The notes beneath the pieces are model-generated. The model had not been told where the DNA came from. It ran no database searches and saw only the letters and a list, made by a program, of their open reading frames with translations. 47,018 nt of DNA from assembly GCA_015679605.1 (NCBI GenBank), contig JAAAVE010000001.1, positions 34,678-81,695 on the forward strand. The letters run 5' to 3'. Positions 32,528 to 43,836 of this stretch are shown piece by piece; the first letter of the stretch is position 1, and each line of letters starts with the position of its first letter. The translations under genes and the position numbers were made by a program. The DNA is from Podila epigama. Lineage: Eukaryota > Mortierellomycota > Mortierellomycetes > Mortierellales > Mortierellaceae.

Positions 32528-34226
32528 ATGACAAACCATCAGCCAGATCCACAACAGTTCTCAATGGTACCATTAGACAAGGACACAAACACCGTCGGTG
32601 TAGAGTACCAAGATGACTCGACTTCTACTTCACCCGTCAACCAGTACGACTCCACCACCACCAAAGGCGACAATGACAACTATCGTTCAAACAACACCTC
32701 GAGAAGGGGTCGTCCCACCTTGCGCGAGTCCTTCCCTCAGTTCTTTGTCCTGCCCCATCTTCTCTCCAAATACGCATGGCTTCTTTTCGCCGCCACCTCA
32801 CTCGTCATGATCGCCTACACCTGGCTATACCTTGGTTCGCTCTGGTCGCCTCTCACACGCGTAAAGAATGTAGAGATCATTCTGTACAATGCCGACAAGG
32901 GCTTCGATTACTCTACCACACCTCCTCAGCTCCTGCCACTCTTCCAAGGCATCACCCGCAACTCATCCCTCGGTTCAGTTGTCCAGAGCCAGATCATGGA
33001 CCCAGCTGCACCCCTCAACCACATCTTCAATTGGGTCGACAAGTCCCAGGAGCCAGGCTGGACCTATGATGCTCTTGTTGACCATGTCGACAAGGGAAAG
33101 ACCTGGGGTGTCCTCTATATCCCCGCCAACTTTTCCAACAACCTCTTGACCTTTGCCCCCTCCACTGTCTCTGGCCCAGCAACGGCTNNNNNNNNNNTAC
33201 ATCTTTGACCAAGGTCGCAGCTATGCTACGCACTCCATCATTGAAAAGTACATGTCGAAATCAATGGATGCCTTGTCCAAGGGCTTTGAGCAGAACTTGC
33301 TGTCTTCGCCTGCCAACCAGACATTGCTCCAGGTCATGTACCCACCACTGTGGGTGCAAGCTATCCACTTTACCGAGACAGTCATGCACCCTGTCCTTGT
33401 CTATGGCCAAAACTTTGCTACCTATGTCATTGTAAGTTGATTATGCATGAACAATGTCCCAAGTTCTCATTTCATCTACCTTGTTTTAAGGACGGTTTAC
33501 AAAAAAAAAATGAGAGAGAGATTGAGTTGAACTTGACTGACCAATACCCCTACTCCTCCCTGCATTCACTAGTTCATCGTGTTGTATATCGGAAGCCTTC
33601 TGGCCGTGTACAGTATTTGCAAGTATCTTCCCAACACCATCGAGACGGTGGGTGTCCTGACGTTCGGAGAAGAGTCTGACGCTGTCAAGAACAGACATCA
33701 AATCCCAAAGTTCCCTGCCTTCCGCATCGTCCTCGCTCGCCACACGGTCTCAATGATGTTCTCGCTCCTTCATACAATCTTTATCTGGATGGTCCCCCAG
33801 GTGTTGCACGGCACTCAGATGTCGGAGCACTTTAGCGCTGGATATGCCTTTGCCTTTATCTGGTTCACTGGCTGGTCCTTCATCAGTATTCTTTTCTTGC
33901 TCTCTCACCTGTTGACCGTCGACGGATTCCAAGTCCCTGCTACCATGCTCATGATCCTCATGTTTACATCCTCTGGTGGAATCCTTGATTGGGTGCTCAT
34001 GCCTGGCTTCTTCCAGGTCGGCAAAGCCTTCCCCTTCACATACGCTGTCCGCGGCATGCGTTCCATCTACTTTGGCTCGCTTCACGACAAGATGTGGATC
34101 AACTGGTTGGTCATCTTTGGCTGGATTGCCATCCCTGGCATGATTACCATGGTCATGGCTCGTTCTGAAATCCGCAAGCGCCGTCAGAACATGCGTCGCA
34201 CTGCCAGTGTTGCTACCGAGGTGTAA
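32528..34226 (+). CDS. DUF3533/SNG1-family membrane protein, broken by an assembly gap
   Basis: The yeast relative SNG1 gives resistance to nitrosoguanidine; the family has the ABC-2/YhgE-like layout and probably acts at the plasma membrane. Two exons flank one intron: 32528-33431 (containing ten N at 33188-33197) and 33573-34226. Without the gap 515 residues are visible. The N-terminus is polar and ends in RESFPQFFVLPHLLS. TM1 is at about 82-103. A large extracytoplasmic domain follows, with VLYIPANFS and FDQGRSYATHSIIEKY, then WVQAIHFTETVMHPVLVYGQ and five or six C-terminal TM helices with a PATMLMILMFTSSGGILD block and a basic tail. Reading ten N literally shifts the frame into a stop; the missing piece must be a multiple of three. 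This is an assembly artefact, not a pseudogene. Confidence 0.82.
33188..33197. other. Assembly gap (10 N) inside a coding exon
   Basis: Ten N lie between a GCT codon and a TAC codon of the DUF3533 gene. The exon reads in one frame before and another after, so the true gap length is not ten; ten is probably a placeholder. Confidence 0.95.
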
Positions 34227-34749
34227 AAAAAACACTAGAAAAACATTCCACGTTTTTCCCCCCTACTATTATTGTATATTTTATTCTTCTCTTATTTCTC
34301 CCTTCTCCTTTTCCTCTTTTTTTGCATACCATCCATCCTCGTCCTTATCCAGCATATGTTACCCCAGTTCACTTACATCTTAGAATAATAAACATGTCAT
34401 TGAAAGAAAACTATGACAGTGATTTGAAGAAAGCAAATAAGACAATATTCATGTGAAGAAACGTTCATTAACCGGACCGAGAGCAAAAAAGAAAAAAAAA
34501 AATAGAATGAGAGCTATTGCAATATCTTTCAACATCGCGTAAAAATGAACCCTCTTAAACGAGGTACGTCTTTAAAATATATTACGTTGTAAACATGTGT
34601 GAATGCAGGTGGTATACTTGTACAGAAAAGAGAAGAACAGAACAGTTGGCAAGACAAAAAAAAATGAGACGGACAAAATAAAAAAAAAGAGAGATTGAAT
34701 AAGAACGCTCAATGGATGATAGTAACCATTGGGTTGATCACACTTGAGT
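34227..34749. other. Convergent intergenic region
   Basis: This is the shared 3' flank of the DUF3533 gene (+) and the AIRIM-like gene (-). It is AT-rich, with an AATAATAAA-type polyadenylation candidate near 34384-34391 for the plus-strand gene and several A runs. No gene is visible. Confidence 0.5.
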
Positions 34750-35798
34750 TCATTCTGTGCCAAAGATCTCGACTGCACAAAAATCATCAAATGTCAATAG
34801 AGCTTCAGTTTCAAGGTGAGGTTGGTTGAGCCATGCTGAAAGAAGGATCATGCCTTGGTCCTTGTCTCGTCGAGGAGGAATCTGATGAAATCCTGCTACA
34901 TGAGAACTTGTGGTCGTGCTATCCTCAACCGCTTTTTCTGTCGCCGTTGTTGTCAATGTCAAGGATGTACTACTCAATCCTGGTGAAGGTGATGTCAGGT
35001 TATGTATGGATGTATTGCCACTTCTGGCAGAAATGGATCCAGACAGGATTCTTTCGTGATCGAGGTTCTGGTTTCTGGCAACGAGTTGATCAAGAATTTC
35101 CCGGTTCTGTACGATTTGAAGTGAGTATAGTCCAAACACCTTTTGAAACTGGATCCAAATCTGCTCCATGGTGCAAGTGGTCCCGACTGGCTCCTTGTAT
35201 GTAAACGACTCGCCAAACGTTTCCGTCGCCTCTTCCATCAAATATTCAAACTGACTTGACTGGAGCTTCATTTTTGCATACTGGGCACTCTAATGAAAAG
35301 GGCAAACTAGGATAGGTAAGCCAGTTGTTTACACACGCTTTCTCTGTCTCTCTTTCTCCTTTTCATTTGGTATTGTTACCATTTTCGTAAAGGTCGTTTC
35401 AAAATCGATGGCGAGCGCGTTTGCCTTCTTTTGAAGCTTGCTCTCGAACCGATCTTTGAGATCGATAAACTGATCTAACACTGGTGGCCAATATCCAGGG
35501 CTGTCGACATAGCTGGTATATATGTATATATTTCCAGGAAGAGAAGGGAGAAACAACGTATTACATCTTTAGAACATTGAACAAGAACACAGCGAACAAG
35601 TCTCTCTGTATGTTCTTTTGAATGAGCCACCCCTCCACCTTCTCCCTGTTTTTTTTTTTACCCTTGTTGTAATTGCACATTGACTAAACTGTTGGCTTGT
35701 GTCAATCCATCACCAACTAGGTCCTTCCAGACCTTGCGCGACTTTTGAAAATCATGGAGGATCCCGGCTATCCGGCGCTCGAATGTGGCCTTTGACAT
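34750..35798 (-). CDS. Candidate AIRIM/C1orf109-like protein
   Basis: Three minus-strand exons keep frame: 35798-35662, 35512-35335 and 35289-34750, giving 284 residues. The second donor is the rarer GTGTAA. The protein is mostly helical. The order of landmarks follows human AIRIM (C1orf109), a partner of the AAA ATPase AFG2/SPATA5 in 60S ribosome maturation: an N-terminal helix with a Trp (FQKSRKVWKDLV), a leucine-rich helix ending LQQG, a FIDLKDRFESKLQKKA block matching FPDLKERLRRKQ, a helix with FETTFTKMV, then MEQIWIQFQKVFGLYSLQIV and REIL near the equivalent of the W-R-K-L helix, and a C-terminal LLSAWL segment. A Ser/Thr-rich insert separates the last part. Identity is low, so this is a suggestion. 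If wrong, it is simply a hypothetical coiled-coil protein. Confidence 0.5.
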
Positions 35799-36065
35799 GC
35801 GTTTGTAGGGAGAATGCTTTTTTTTTTTTTACTTCTGGTGATCAACAGAATGTCTGTTGTGTTGAAAGAGATCATTTCATGTCATGTCAGCTTTATAAAA
35901 CTTTGATATTGAAAATTTAAAAAAAAAACGTGATACGTTTATTGAGAAATGCGAACGGAGGTGGTAACGCGTTATTTTGTTGGTCGTGTTCGTGTGTGTG
36001 TGTGTGTGTGTTCTGTGTGTGGAAGAAAAAAAAAAGCATGGTGAACAACATCATGCATTTTTTTT

Positions 36066-39000
36066 TTACGCGATAATCTCACCCTCCTGTTGAGCCAGGT
36101 GGTAGAAAAGAGAGTCGCGCTGCTGGAGCAACTTGCCGGGAACATCAAACTCACGGACAGCAGCATTGTCAACCACCAAGACCCTGTCAGACTCAAGGAC
36201 AGTGTGAGCGTGACGGGCAATGGTCAAGACAGTGCGGTCAACAAACTCATGACGGATGGTCTGTTGGATCAAGGCATGGGTCTGGCTATCCACCAAAGTG
36301 GTAGCTGGCTCATCCACAATCAGAACCTTGGTCTTGGTCAAAAGTGCACGCGCGAGACCGATCAAGGCCTTTTGGCTAGGAGAGAAATTGGCGCTATTGC
36401 GGGTCACCTTGTACGAAAGCTCGCCATGGAGAGAAGCAACATAATCCTTCAAATGAGCACGACGGAGAGCATCCCAGAGCTCACTGTCGCTGAACTCACG
36501 CAAGGGGTCGAGGTTCTCGCGGAGTGTGCCCACAAAGAGAGTAGTCTCTTGAGGAATGATGGTCAGCTGCTTGCGAAGAGCTTTCAAACCAACGCGGGAA
36601 ATATCTTGTCCGTCAATTTCAATCGAACCACCATCTCTGCAGAGCATAAACTCGGGGTCCATATGATGCTGACCCATCTCGGGATCACTGGCAATCGACC
36701 AGAAGCTGTCAGCTGCCTCGAGGAGTCGGAAGAGTGAGAGGACTAAAGCAGTCTTGCCTGCACCGGATGGACCAACAATACCAACCTTCTCGCGAGCCTC
36801 AATGGCAAAGGATGCCTCCTTGATCGCATAATTCTGTCCTTCGCGGTAACGGGTGGAGTAGTTCTTGAATTCAATGCGACCTTCGCGAATCCAGCCCTGT
36901 GGGATCTTGACGGCAGACATGGGCTCGGTCTCGAGGGGTGCCTCGTTTGGCTTGCGCGAGTACTCGTGGATACGCTCGACGCTGATGAGCAAGATTTGGA
37001 GATCGTTAAAGCTGCGGACAAACAAGGTGAAGACGGTGGAAAGACCCAAAACGTAGACCAGGGACAGGCCAACGCGACTGGTGCTGATATGTTCAACATC
37101 CTCAACGCCAAAGTAGGCAACGGCGAGGACAGCCACGGCCGAGATGATCTGGAGGCGGACGGTCAACCAGTGGGTGGCAAGCATTTGGTAGTTGGTCGTG
37201 TTGGCGACCACATCCGAGAGGGCCAAGTTCTTGTGCTCAAACACGGTCGCGAAGGTCTTGTCCGAACGAAGGATGTGTGCGCCTGTAAGCGCTTCCTCAA
37301 AGTTGTCATAAAGGGGTGCCTTGGCAACAGAGGAGAGTCGCTTGAAGGAGCATGCGGTCTTGAAGTAGAAGAACTGAGCGAGCAAAAAGATGATAACCAA
37401 AGGAGGGATAGCAAAAACGAACGAAGGGATAGAATAGTAGATCACCACAAAGATAGCCAGAATGCTGGTCGAGTAGCGAAGAAGACCGGGGAGAAGCAAA
37501 GGAAGATGGTTATCGACAATGTGAGTGTCGTACGAGAAGCGATCGATAACGCGTCCCAGACTATGAAAAAAAAACAATAAAATAAAGAGTTGTTAGTGAC
37601 ACAGTCAAGTGCAATTTTTTTCTTTAGCCTTGTAAAAAAAGAACCATTGGTCCGACCTGCGCATTGCCTACATTGCCAAAACAAAAAAACAACTTACGGA
37701 GTGACATCAAAGAAGGAGAAGGGCATGCGCAAGACACGGGTGATGAGGCGTTCATGAAGGATTCTGGCACCGCGGACACCGCAGATGACATTGACGATCA
37801 AGTACGCAATCAGATCGACGGCAATGAAGATACCCGCGACAACACCGTATTTCGTGAGGTAGTGAATAGTAGGCTGGGCGTTACCACGCTCAAGGTCAGC
37901 GACCCAACGAGCAAGGCCGACGTTCGTAGCAATTTGGACAGCTTGGACAACGACAAACAGCACAACAAAGAGGATGACATTGACAATAGAACTAGTATAA
38001 AGGTAAAAAAAAAGGCAATGAAAAGGTAAGCAATCGATGAAATTGATTCCATCTATAGTTATGTGTTGTTAACATTGCTTGCACAAAAAGAATAGATAAA
38101 AGACACTTACATGGCCTTGATGTATTCCCAGTAAGTCTTCCATGCGACCTTAACGGAGCCAACACGGTCAGCAGCAAGGGACTCAGAAACAATAGGCTGA
38201 GCAGCCTTCTTGGACTCTTGGGCGCTCTCAATCTGGACAACAGCAGCCTTGTTCTGCAACACACGAATTGGGGTCTTGTCTGCCTTCTTTTGAGCGCTCT
38301 GTTGAGCAGTCTCAAAGTTGTTGATGAGTCTGTAGAAATAATTCTTGGCCTTGTACAGGAAATCATAAGTTCCGTCCTCGACAATGCGGCCCTTGGCAAT
38401 CAAAAGAATCTGGTCAAACTCCTTAATGTGCGATAGGTCCCGGGTGGCAATCATGCGAGTCTTTGTCTTGATGATTCCGTTAGGTCCGAGCAGGTTGTCC
38501 CACAAGTGCTTCGCGAGTTCAGGCTCAACAAATCGAAGGGGGTCATCAAAGAGGTAGATCGTTGGATCCTGGTAAACAGCGCGTGCCAGGGCAACACGCT
38601 TCCTTTGGCTGATAGTGAGCTGAAGGTCTCCACGCTCGCCAACCTCGGTGTGGTCTTTGGCAGGGAGGGCATTGATATCGGCGACAAGACCAGTGACGAA
38701 GAGGGCTTGATCGTAGCGTTCTTGATCAAAGGTGGCACCAAAGACAATGTTCTCGCGGATGGTGTTATTCAGAATCCAGTCTTCCTCGGGAACAAAAGCA
38801 ATAGTACCAAAGATGGAAATAAAGCCGTGGAACTTGTACAATTGACCCGCGATACCGTGCAAGAGTGTCGATTTGCCTGAACCGCCGATAACGGCGGCCA
38901 TCTTGCCATCTGTAAGGTAGAGATTAATGTCGCGCAAGACAGATGGATCATTTTCCTTCGCTGAATAAAGACGGGGGGCAGTGAAGATTCTGTTATAAGG

Positions 39001-41859
39001 GCATCCTTGTTCAACCAGAGTCGAGACGTACTCTGGGAGGTTAGGGTTGTTGACCGTGATTCGCTTCCGTGTCCAGGCAAAGGTACAGTCGTTGACATCG
39101 ATACCGGGGTAGAAACCACCGGGGCTGTTCTGAGGAGTTGGAACCTGGCGGGCATAGAAAGCCACGTTGTTTGTTTCGACTTCTTCCGCGAGGAAGAAAT
39201 TACGAAGGCGAATAGTAGCTTCCTTGACGGCGATGAGATGGGTCTTTGAATAGTTAATGAGACTGAGCGTGAGACCCAGGCGAGCAAAGAGGGCGATACC
39301 GACAAAAATGATCTCGGCAGTGATGGGTCCAGGAGTACGGTCAGGGCCGCCAATGGTTGCATAGACAGCAAAGGTACCCAGAGTGATCAGTAGGTTAGCT
39401 GAGGAGAAGAAAGTCTCCATGAAGGCACGGATGACTGAATGTCCACGCTGGGCGTTAAGTTCCTTGGAGCGAGTTGCATCAATCTTTCGACGGAAGGCAC
39501 CCTCCCTTTTAAATGGTATGGAATCGACAATGAATACTTGTTAGGAGTGCTGAAGTGCTAAAGCTGGACAAAAAGGAATGAGAAAGGTCATCTGTTACTA
39601 AACACTTACCAGCCGTTGAACTTGATAGGTTTGATGTTGGAGAGAACTTCACGCAAGAGAGCGATGCGGCTATCCAACGCCTTGTACTTGAGACGCTCGG
39701 CGACCCGACGGATGCTTCCGAACAAGGCCAGGATAACAGCCACAGTCGCATAGACACCAACTCCAGCGAGCACGGACCAGCCAACGATGTCATACACTAT
39801 AATAGCGAGGAATGGAATACATTAGTGCTTTTCTCTCTCTCTCTCTCTCTCTTGCTCTCGCTCTCTCGAACATGTCTAGACACCTACAGAGATATGCGGC
39901 AATGCCCAACTCAACAGGGATTGTGACGACGGCATGCAAGCTGTCGGAGGTAACCAACCAGAGCTCGGCATCCCTAGCCATATAGTCAATGAGATCACCA
40001 ACAGTCTTCCCTGCCCTCGCATCGCGTGAAAGACGCAAAGCCTTGCGGTAGATCATGGCAGTAAGACCGGCACGGGCACTAATGCCAAGGGTGGAGAGCA
40101 GACGGGCCGAATTGGCGAGCAAAATGCCGCTGAAAAGAGTGGAGACAAACATGCTAATGGCGATGGCATAACCGAGGCTAGCAGCGGGTGGCGTGGTATC
40201 ATTCTTGATGGCATCAGCATAATCAACAAAGAATCGGATGAGGTACTTGAGCAGGAAGATGGGGACGTAAATGAAGACGACACTGGCGGTGCGGGCAAGG
40301 ATGGCAAAAAGAAGTTTGATACGGTAAGCCCAGAGGACGGTCACGAGGAGGGATGGGGGTCCGCGTCTGACATTATCATCATCATAATAAGAGCGGAAAC
40401 GGAAGAAGCTGAAATCACGGCGAGCAATACGTCTGAGCCAGCCGATGGCGAGGAGTTCATGGTTGTTGCTTGTCTTGATGTCACTGGGGACCTTGGAGTC
40501 TACGTCACGGTTTTGCAAGGGACGGGTGCCACCGAGGACAACGGTGTGCGTGGCATAGTGGAAGGTGAGACGGGAGAAGAGATTGGCCTGGTCATAGGCG
40601 TTCAATTCCTCGCGCTCACGGCTTGCGCGCTGGACCTTGGTGTTTGTTCGTGGGAAGATCTCTACGAAAAAGGCGATTGCGAGGGCGATGTTGGCGAAGA
40701 GGAGGCTGCGGAATGGACCAGACCTGTATGCGGAGGCTGGTGGAGGGTCAACAAAATGGATGGTCTTCTTTTCCTCATTGCCGAGGAGGATGTAGAGTGA
40801 GAGGGAGCTGGCGGTGAAGATAACAATGTAGAAGATGGTCAAGATGTCGGATGCCCGGATGGTGTACCGATGCTCGTGCGAGTTGAGGTAGATGGCGGTG
40901 AGCTGGTTGTTCGTGCGAATGTTCAGGGAGGATGCAGGGTGGATGCAGGGTGGATGCAGGTTTAGAGTGAAAGAGAGTGATACAGTATGATTAGTATCTC
41001 TGTCATCCTAGGCCCAAAGTAAGTGGTCGCCAAAGTGGGATAACACAACGCGTACGCGTTCACGCGCCTGAAGTCTCATATTGCCTCACTCACTCACTTA
41101 TACATATTCAACTCATTCACACACACACACTCTCTCTCTCACATCTACACAACTTCTCTTTCTTGTGTTCACAAACACACACAAACACACATTCACAAAC
41201 TGGTACACGTTTGCATTGACCAAACCAAAATGCAAAGGCCTACATCCAATACCCATTCTTGGTCACAGAAAAAAAAGAAAAAAAAAGAGCATAGCATTGG
41301 CGATGCGCATGAATGTTGAGAGCAATTTCTTCCTTTCACCATTGTTGCTGTGGCCACAAAAAATGATGGATTGCGATTGAACAAGAGGGGAAAAACGGTA
41401 TGGGATGCATGGTACTCTTTTTCCTCACTCTCACTCATTCGTACGACTTGCCCACTCATCCCGTCCTCAATGAGCATCCAAAAAAAAAAAAAAAAAAAAA
41501 AGATGGCAACGTACTGCTGAAACAAAGAGCCAGCCTGCACTTGACAGCAATCCGTCAGTGATGATGGAGTAAGGACCAGTGAGGAGGGTGAAGGAGAGGA
41601 CAAGAAAAGAGAGTGCTGCAGCAGCGAGGGCCAACTGACTGGTCCAGTAGATGACGTTGGTGCGGCCATAGCTGTGCTCAATTTTGTTGCGTCTCAGGTA
41701 CACAACTCTTGCCAAGAAAATGACACTTGATGCGATCGCAGGCACGCCCAGGAGCGAGTAATGTGCACCATGGGCCATCACATAGTCAACCAGGACCTGG
41801 AGCGTGGGATCATCCACGTAGACGGGTGGGCGAGGTGTGGTAGTGAGGTCGACGCCCAT
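36066..41859 (-). CDS. ABCC/MRP-type full ABC transporter with degenerate ATP-binding domains
   Basis: ABCC proteins export conjugates and organic anions using two ATP sites. Six minus-strand exons keep frame: 41859-41515, 40902-39888, 39796-39610, 39505-38111, 37991-37698 and 37560-36066, giving 1576 residues, the usual ABCC length. The order is an N-terminal TMD0, TMD1, NBD1, TMD2, NBD2. NBD1 (about residues 680-920) departs from consensus at every motif: the Walker A near 720 reads AVIGGSGKST and lacks two residues of GxxxxGK; the Q-loop has VPEEDW instead of VPQ; the signature is TISQRKRVALARA instead of LSGGQ; the D-loop is RFVE; and the switch His is Arg (ATRDLS). NBD2 keeps Walker A (GPSGAGKT), the Q-loop and the VDEP Walker B glutamate but has FSPSQ for the signature and TIARHAH where TIAHRL is usual. 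The frame and splice sites are intact. Confidence 0.85.
39829..39853 (-). repeat. (CT)n microsatellite in ABCC intron 2
   Basis: A dinucleotide run lies within the 91-base intron between exons 2 and 3. On the coding strand it reads GA, so it is not the polypyrimidine tract. Confidence 0.8.
40930..40961 (-). repeat. Three 11-bp direct repeats in ABCC intron 1
   Basis: Units GGATGCAGGGT at 40930-40940 and 40941-40951 and a shortened third at 40952-40961 lie just upstream (on the coding strand) of the exon 2 acceptor at 40903. Confidence 0.85.
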
Positions 41860-43582
41860 GTCTGTTGTTTAGTTATTGGTCGTTGTTGGTTCGTTTCAGT
41901 CCTATCCAGATAACGTGAATGTGTTTTCTTTAGGGTAGGGGGGTATGTGTTGAGTGTGTGTTTCTTGAGTGTGCCGCAAACTGTCTGTTTCCCTCTAAAA
42001 GAGTTTTCCAAATGCTAACGGAAAGGGAGTATTTGAAAGGAGGATTGGGAGTCGACGAGGTTTGTGGTGAAGAGGGAATGGGCGTGAGAGCGAAACAGAA
42101 GGAGAAGGACAAGAAAGAAGGAAAAAAGGCAAGGAAAGGGGGAAGAAGAAAAAAAAAAGGGCTTGGGCGCAACGTTTGCCACTGCACTGCATTGAAGCGT
42201 CAAGTTGGCAAGTTGGACATGGCAAATAGCAGCAGTTATGCATGGGTTGGTTGCATTTATATTTTCATGAATGGGACACATTCAATATTCAATGGTGTCA
42301 GTGAGTGTCGGTGTTCAGTGTGTGTGTGTCTGCCTGTCCGCTTGTCTGTTTGTGTGCGTGTCTCTGTCTGCCTCTTGTCTGCCTCAGTCTGCGTCTGTCT
42401 GCATCTGCCTGTCTGCATTTGCATTGTCTGTCGGCCCAACCATCTTTGTTGGCTCAATGGAAATCATTATGGTGTGACCATGCAAAAAAAGGCACACAAG
42501 CAAAGGATTGGGTTGGATTGCATCTCTCGTTTTGCAATCTCATTGCTACTGCACCTTTTTTTTTATTTTTTTTCCTGTCCTTTTAGTTGCACATGAACTG
42601 GGTGCCATTGCGCCGTTTTCTGGCCACAAAACAAGGTGCTCTAGACTACAGGCTGCATATCGCGAACCCATTTATCCGCGGGTCTTATTGTTATACACCA
42701 ACCCATTACAGACAGTCAACAAGAAAATATTGCATTTTGTAACCACTTGGAGGATGAACACAGTGTGGCAAACAGAGACAAGAGGAGACAACGAGAGAAG
42801 TCAAACCGGTTTTTGACTAGCTCGTTACATGACGAGGCACAAGCGACCTTCGGGGGATCATGTCTTGCTTTTGGAGGACAATGCAATTTTTTTAGGTAGA
42901 CACCTTTACCTTACCTCGACGTCAAAAAGTATTGGACTTCATGAAAAATGTATCGTTTCTAGCACAAAGTTCATCAGCCAAAAAAACTTTTTTTTGTCGC
43001 ATCAATTAGAGTCTGGCAGGCTGTTACGGTTAGTTGTCATTGTTGTTTCGTTGTCACCGTTTACCAACGGAAGAAGGATGCCTTTGATACATGTTTGGCA
43101 CATTCGCACTGCACTCGAAATCTAATTGTAACAAACCCAACAGCAATAACAATTGTGCTCTCAAAAAAAAGCAAAAAACAAAAAACAAACAAACAAATAC
43201 TTCTGTCAAGGTAACTTCAGATTGTGCAACGTTCATTTTCTTCCCATTCACTGTTGTTCCCGCACGCCCTATTGTTTCTGAGCACCACCTTGTCATGCCA
43301 CTGATATCCTGCTGCAGACAAAGTGAGAGAGAGTGAACTGGTATCAGTGCTAGGACGTGTCCGAGACCCATGAACTGGGTACTCTAAAAGACCCTAAACG
43401 AAACTTTCTATAGTTGTCTTTCACACAGAAAAGGCTCCCAGCAAAAAATATCTTTATCGAGATACTATGCTCTATTGAAGACGACTGCGTCCATGGCAGA
43501 GTCGCTTTGAACGAGCACCCCACAGAATACACACTAACATTAAAAAAAAAAAAATGGATGTGAAGCTTTCTATTTTTCATGA
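41860..43582. other. Intergenic region, ABCC promoter and TGTC/TGCC microsatellite
   Basis: This 1.7 kb holds no gene that I can support. The first 500 bases are the ABCC 5' flank. A degenerate GTCT/GCCT repeat runs from 42299 to 42430. A 212-codon plus-strand frame at 41958-42596 is a translation of these repeats. The rest (42600-43580) has only short frames; poly-A at 43540-43552 may be part of the 3' flank of the Gln-rich gene. Confidence 0.5.
42299..42430 (+). repeat. Degenerate GT/CTGTC microsatellite
   Basis: The run starts with GTGT units and continues as variants of TGTCTGCC/TGTCTGTT. It lies in non-coding sequence upstream of the ABCC gene. Confidence 0.85.
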
Positions 43583-43804
43583 CTAAAACTGTTCGTGGAT
43601 GTTCAGATCATTATCGATAAATAGTGGATCGTCACCACAGCTTTCGTCAGGTCCTAGAATAAGACTTCGTTGCTGTCGATGCTGCTGACGTGCATTATGG
43701 TGGGGGTCCATCCGTCCACTGGTATCACCTGCCCTGGCTTTCGACGACAACACCGTCGTCACTGACGAGAGAGACGATGGCAACCCAAAACCACGACGTT
43801 GATG

Positions 43805-43836
<32 letters not shown>

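Noticed and set aside
36090-37580. Plus-strand frames of 215 and 204 codons antisense to the ABCC gene
   Set aside because: They are shadows of well-supported coding sequence on the minus strand, without family motifs or splice logic.
41481-41501. Poly-A run as a retroposon tail
   Set aside because: It is inside ABCC intron 1, without target-site duplication or any retroelement sequence beside it.
41958-42596. 212-codon plus-strand frame upstream of ABCC
   Set aside because: It is a translation of Lys-rich and GTCT microsatellite sequence with no domain.
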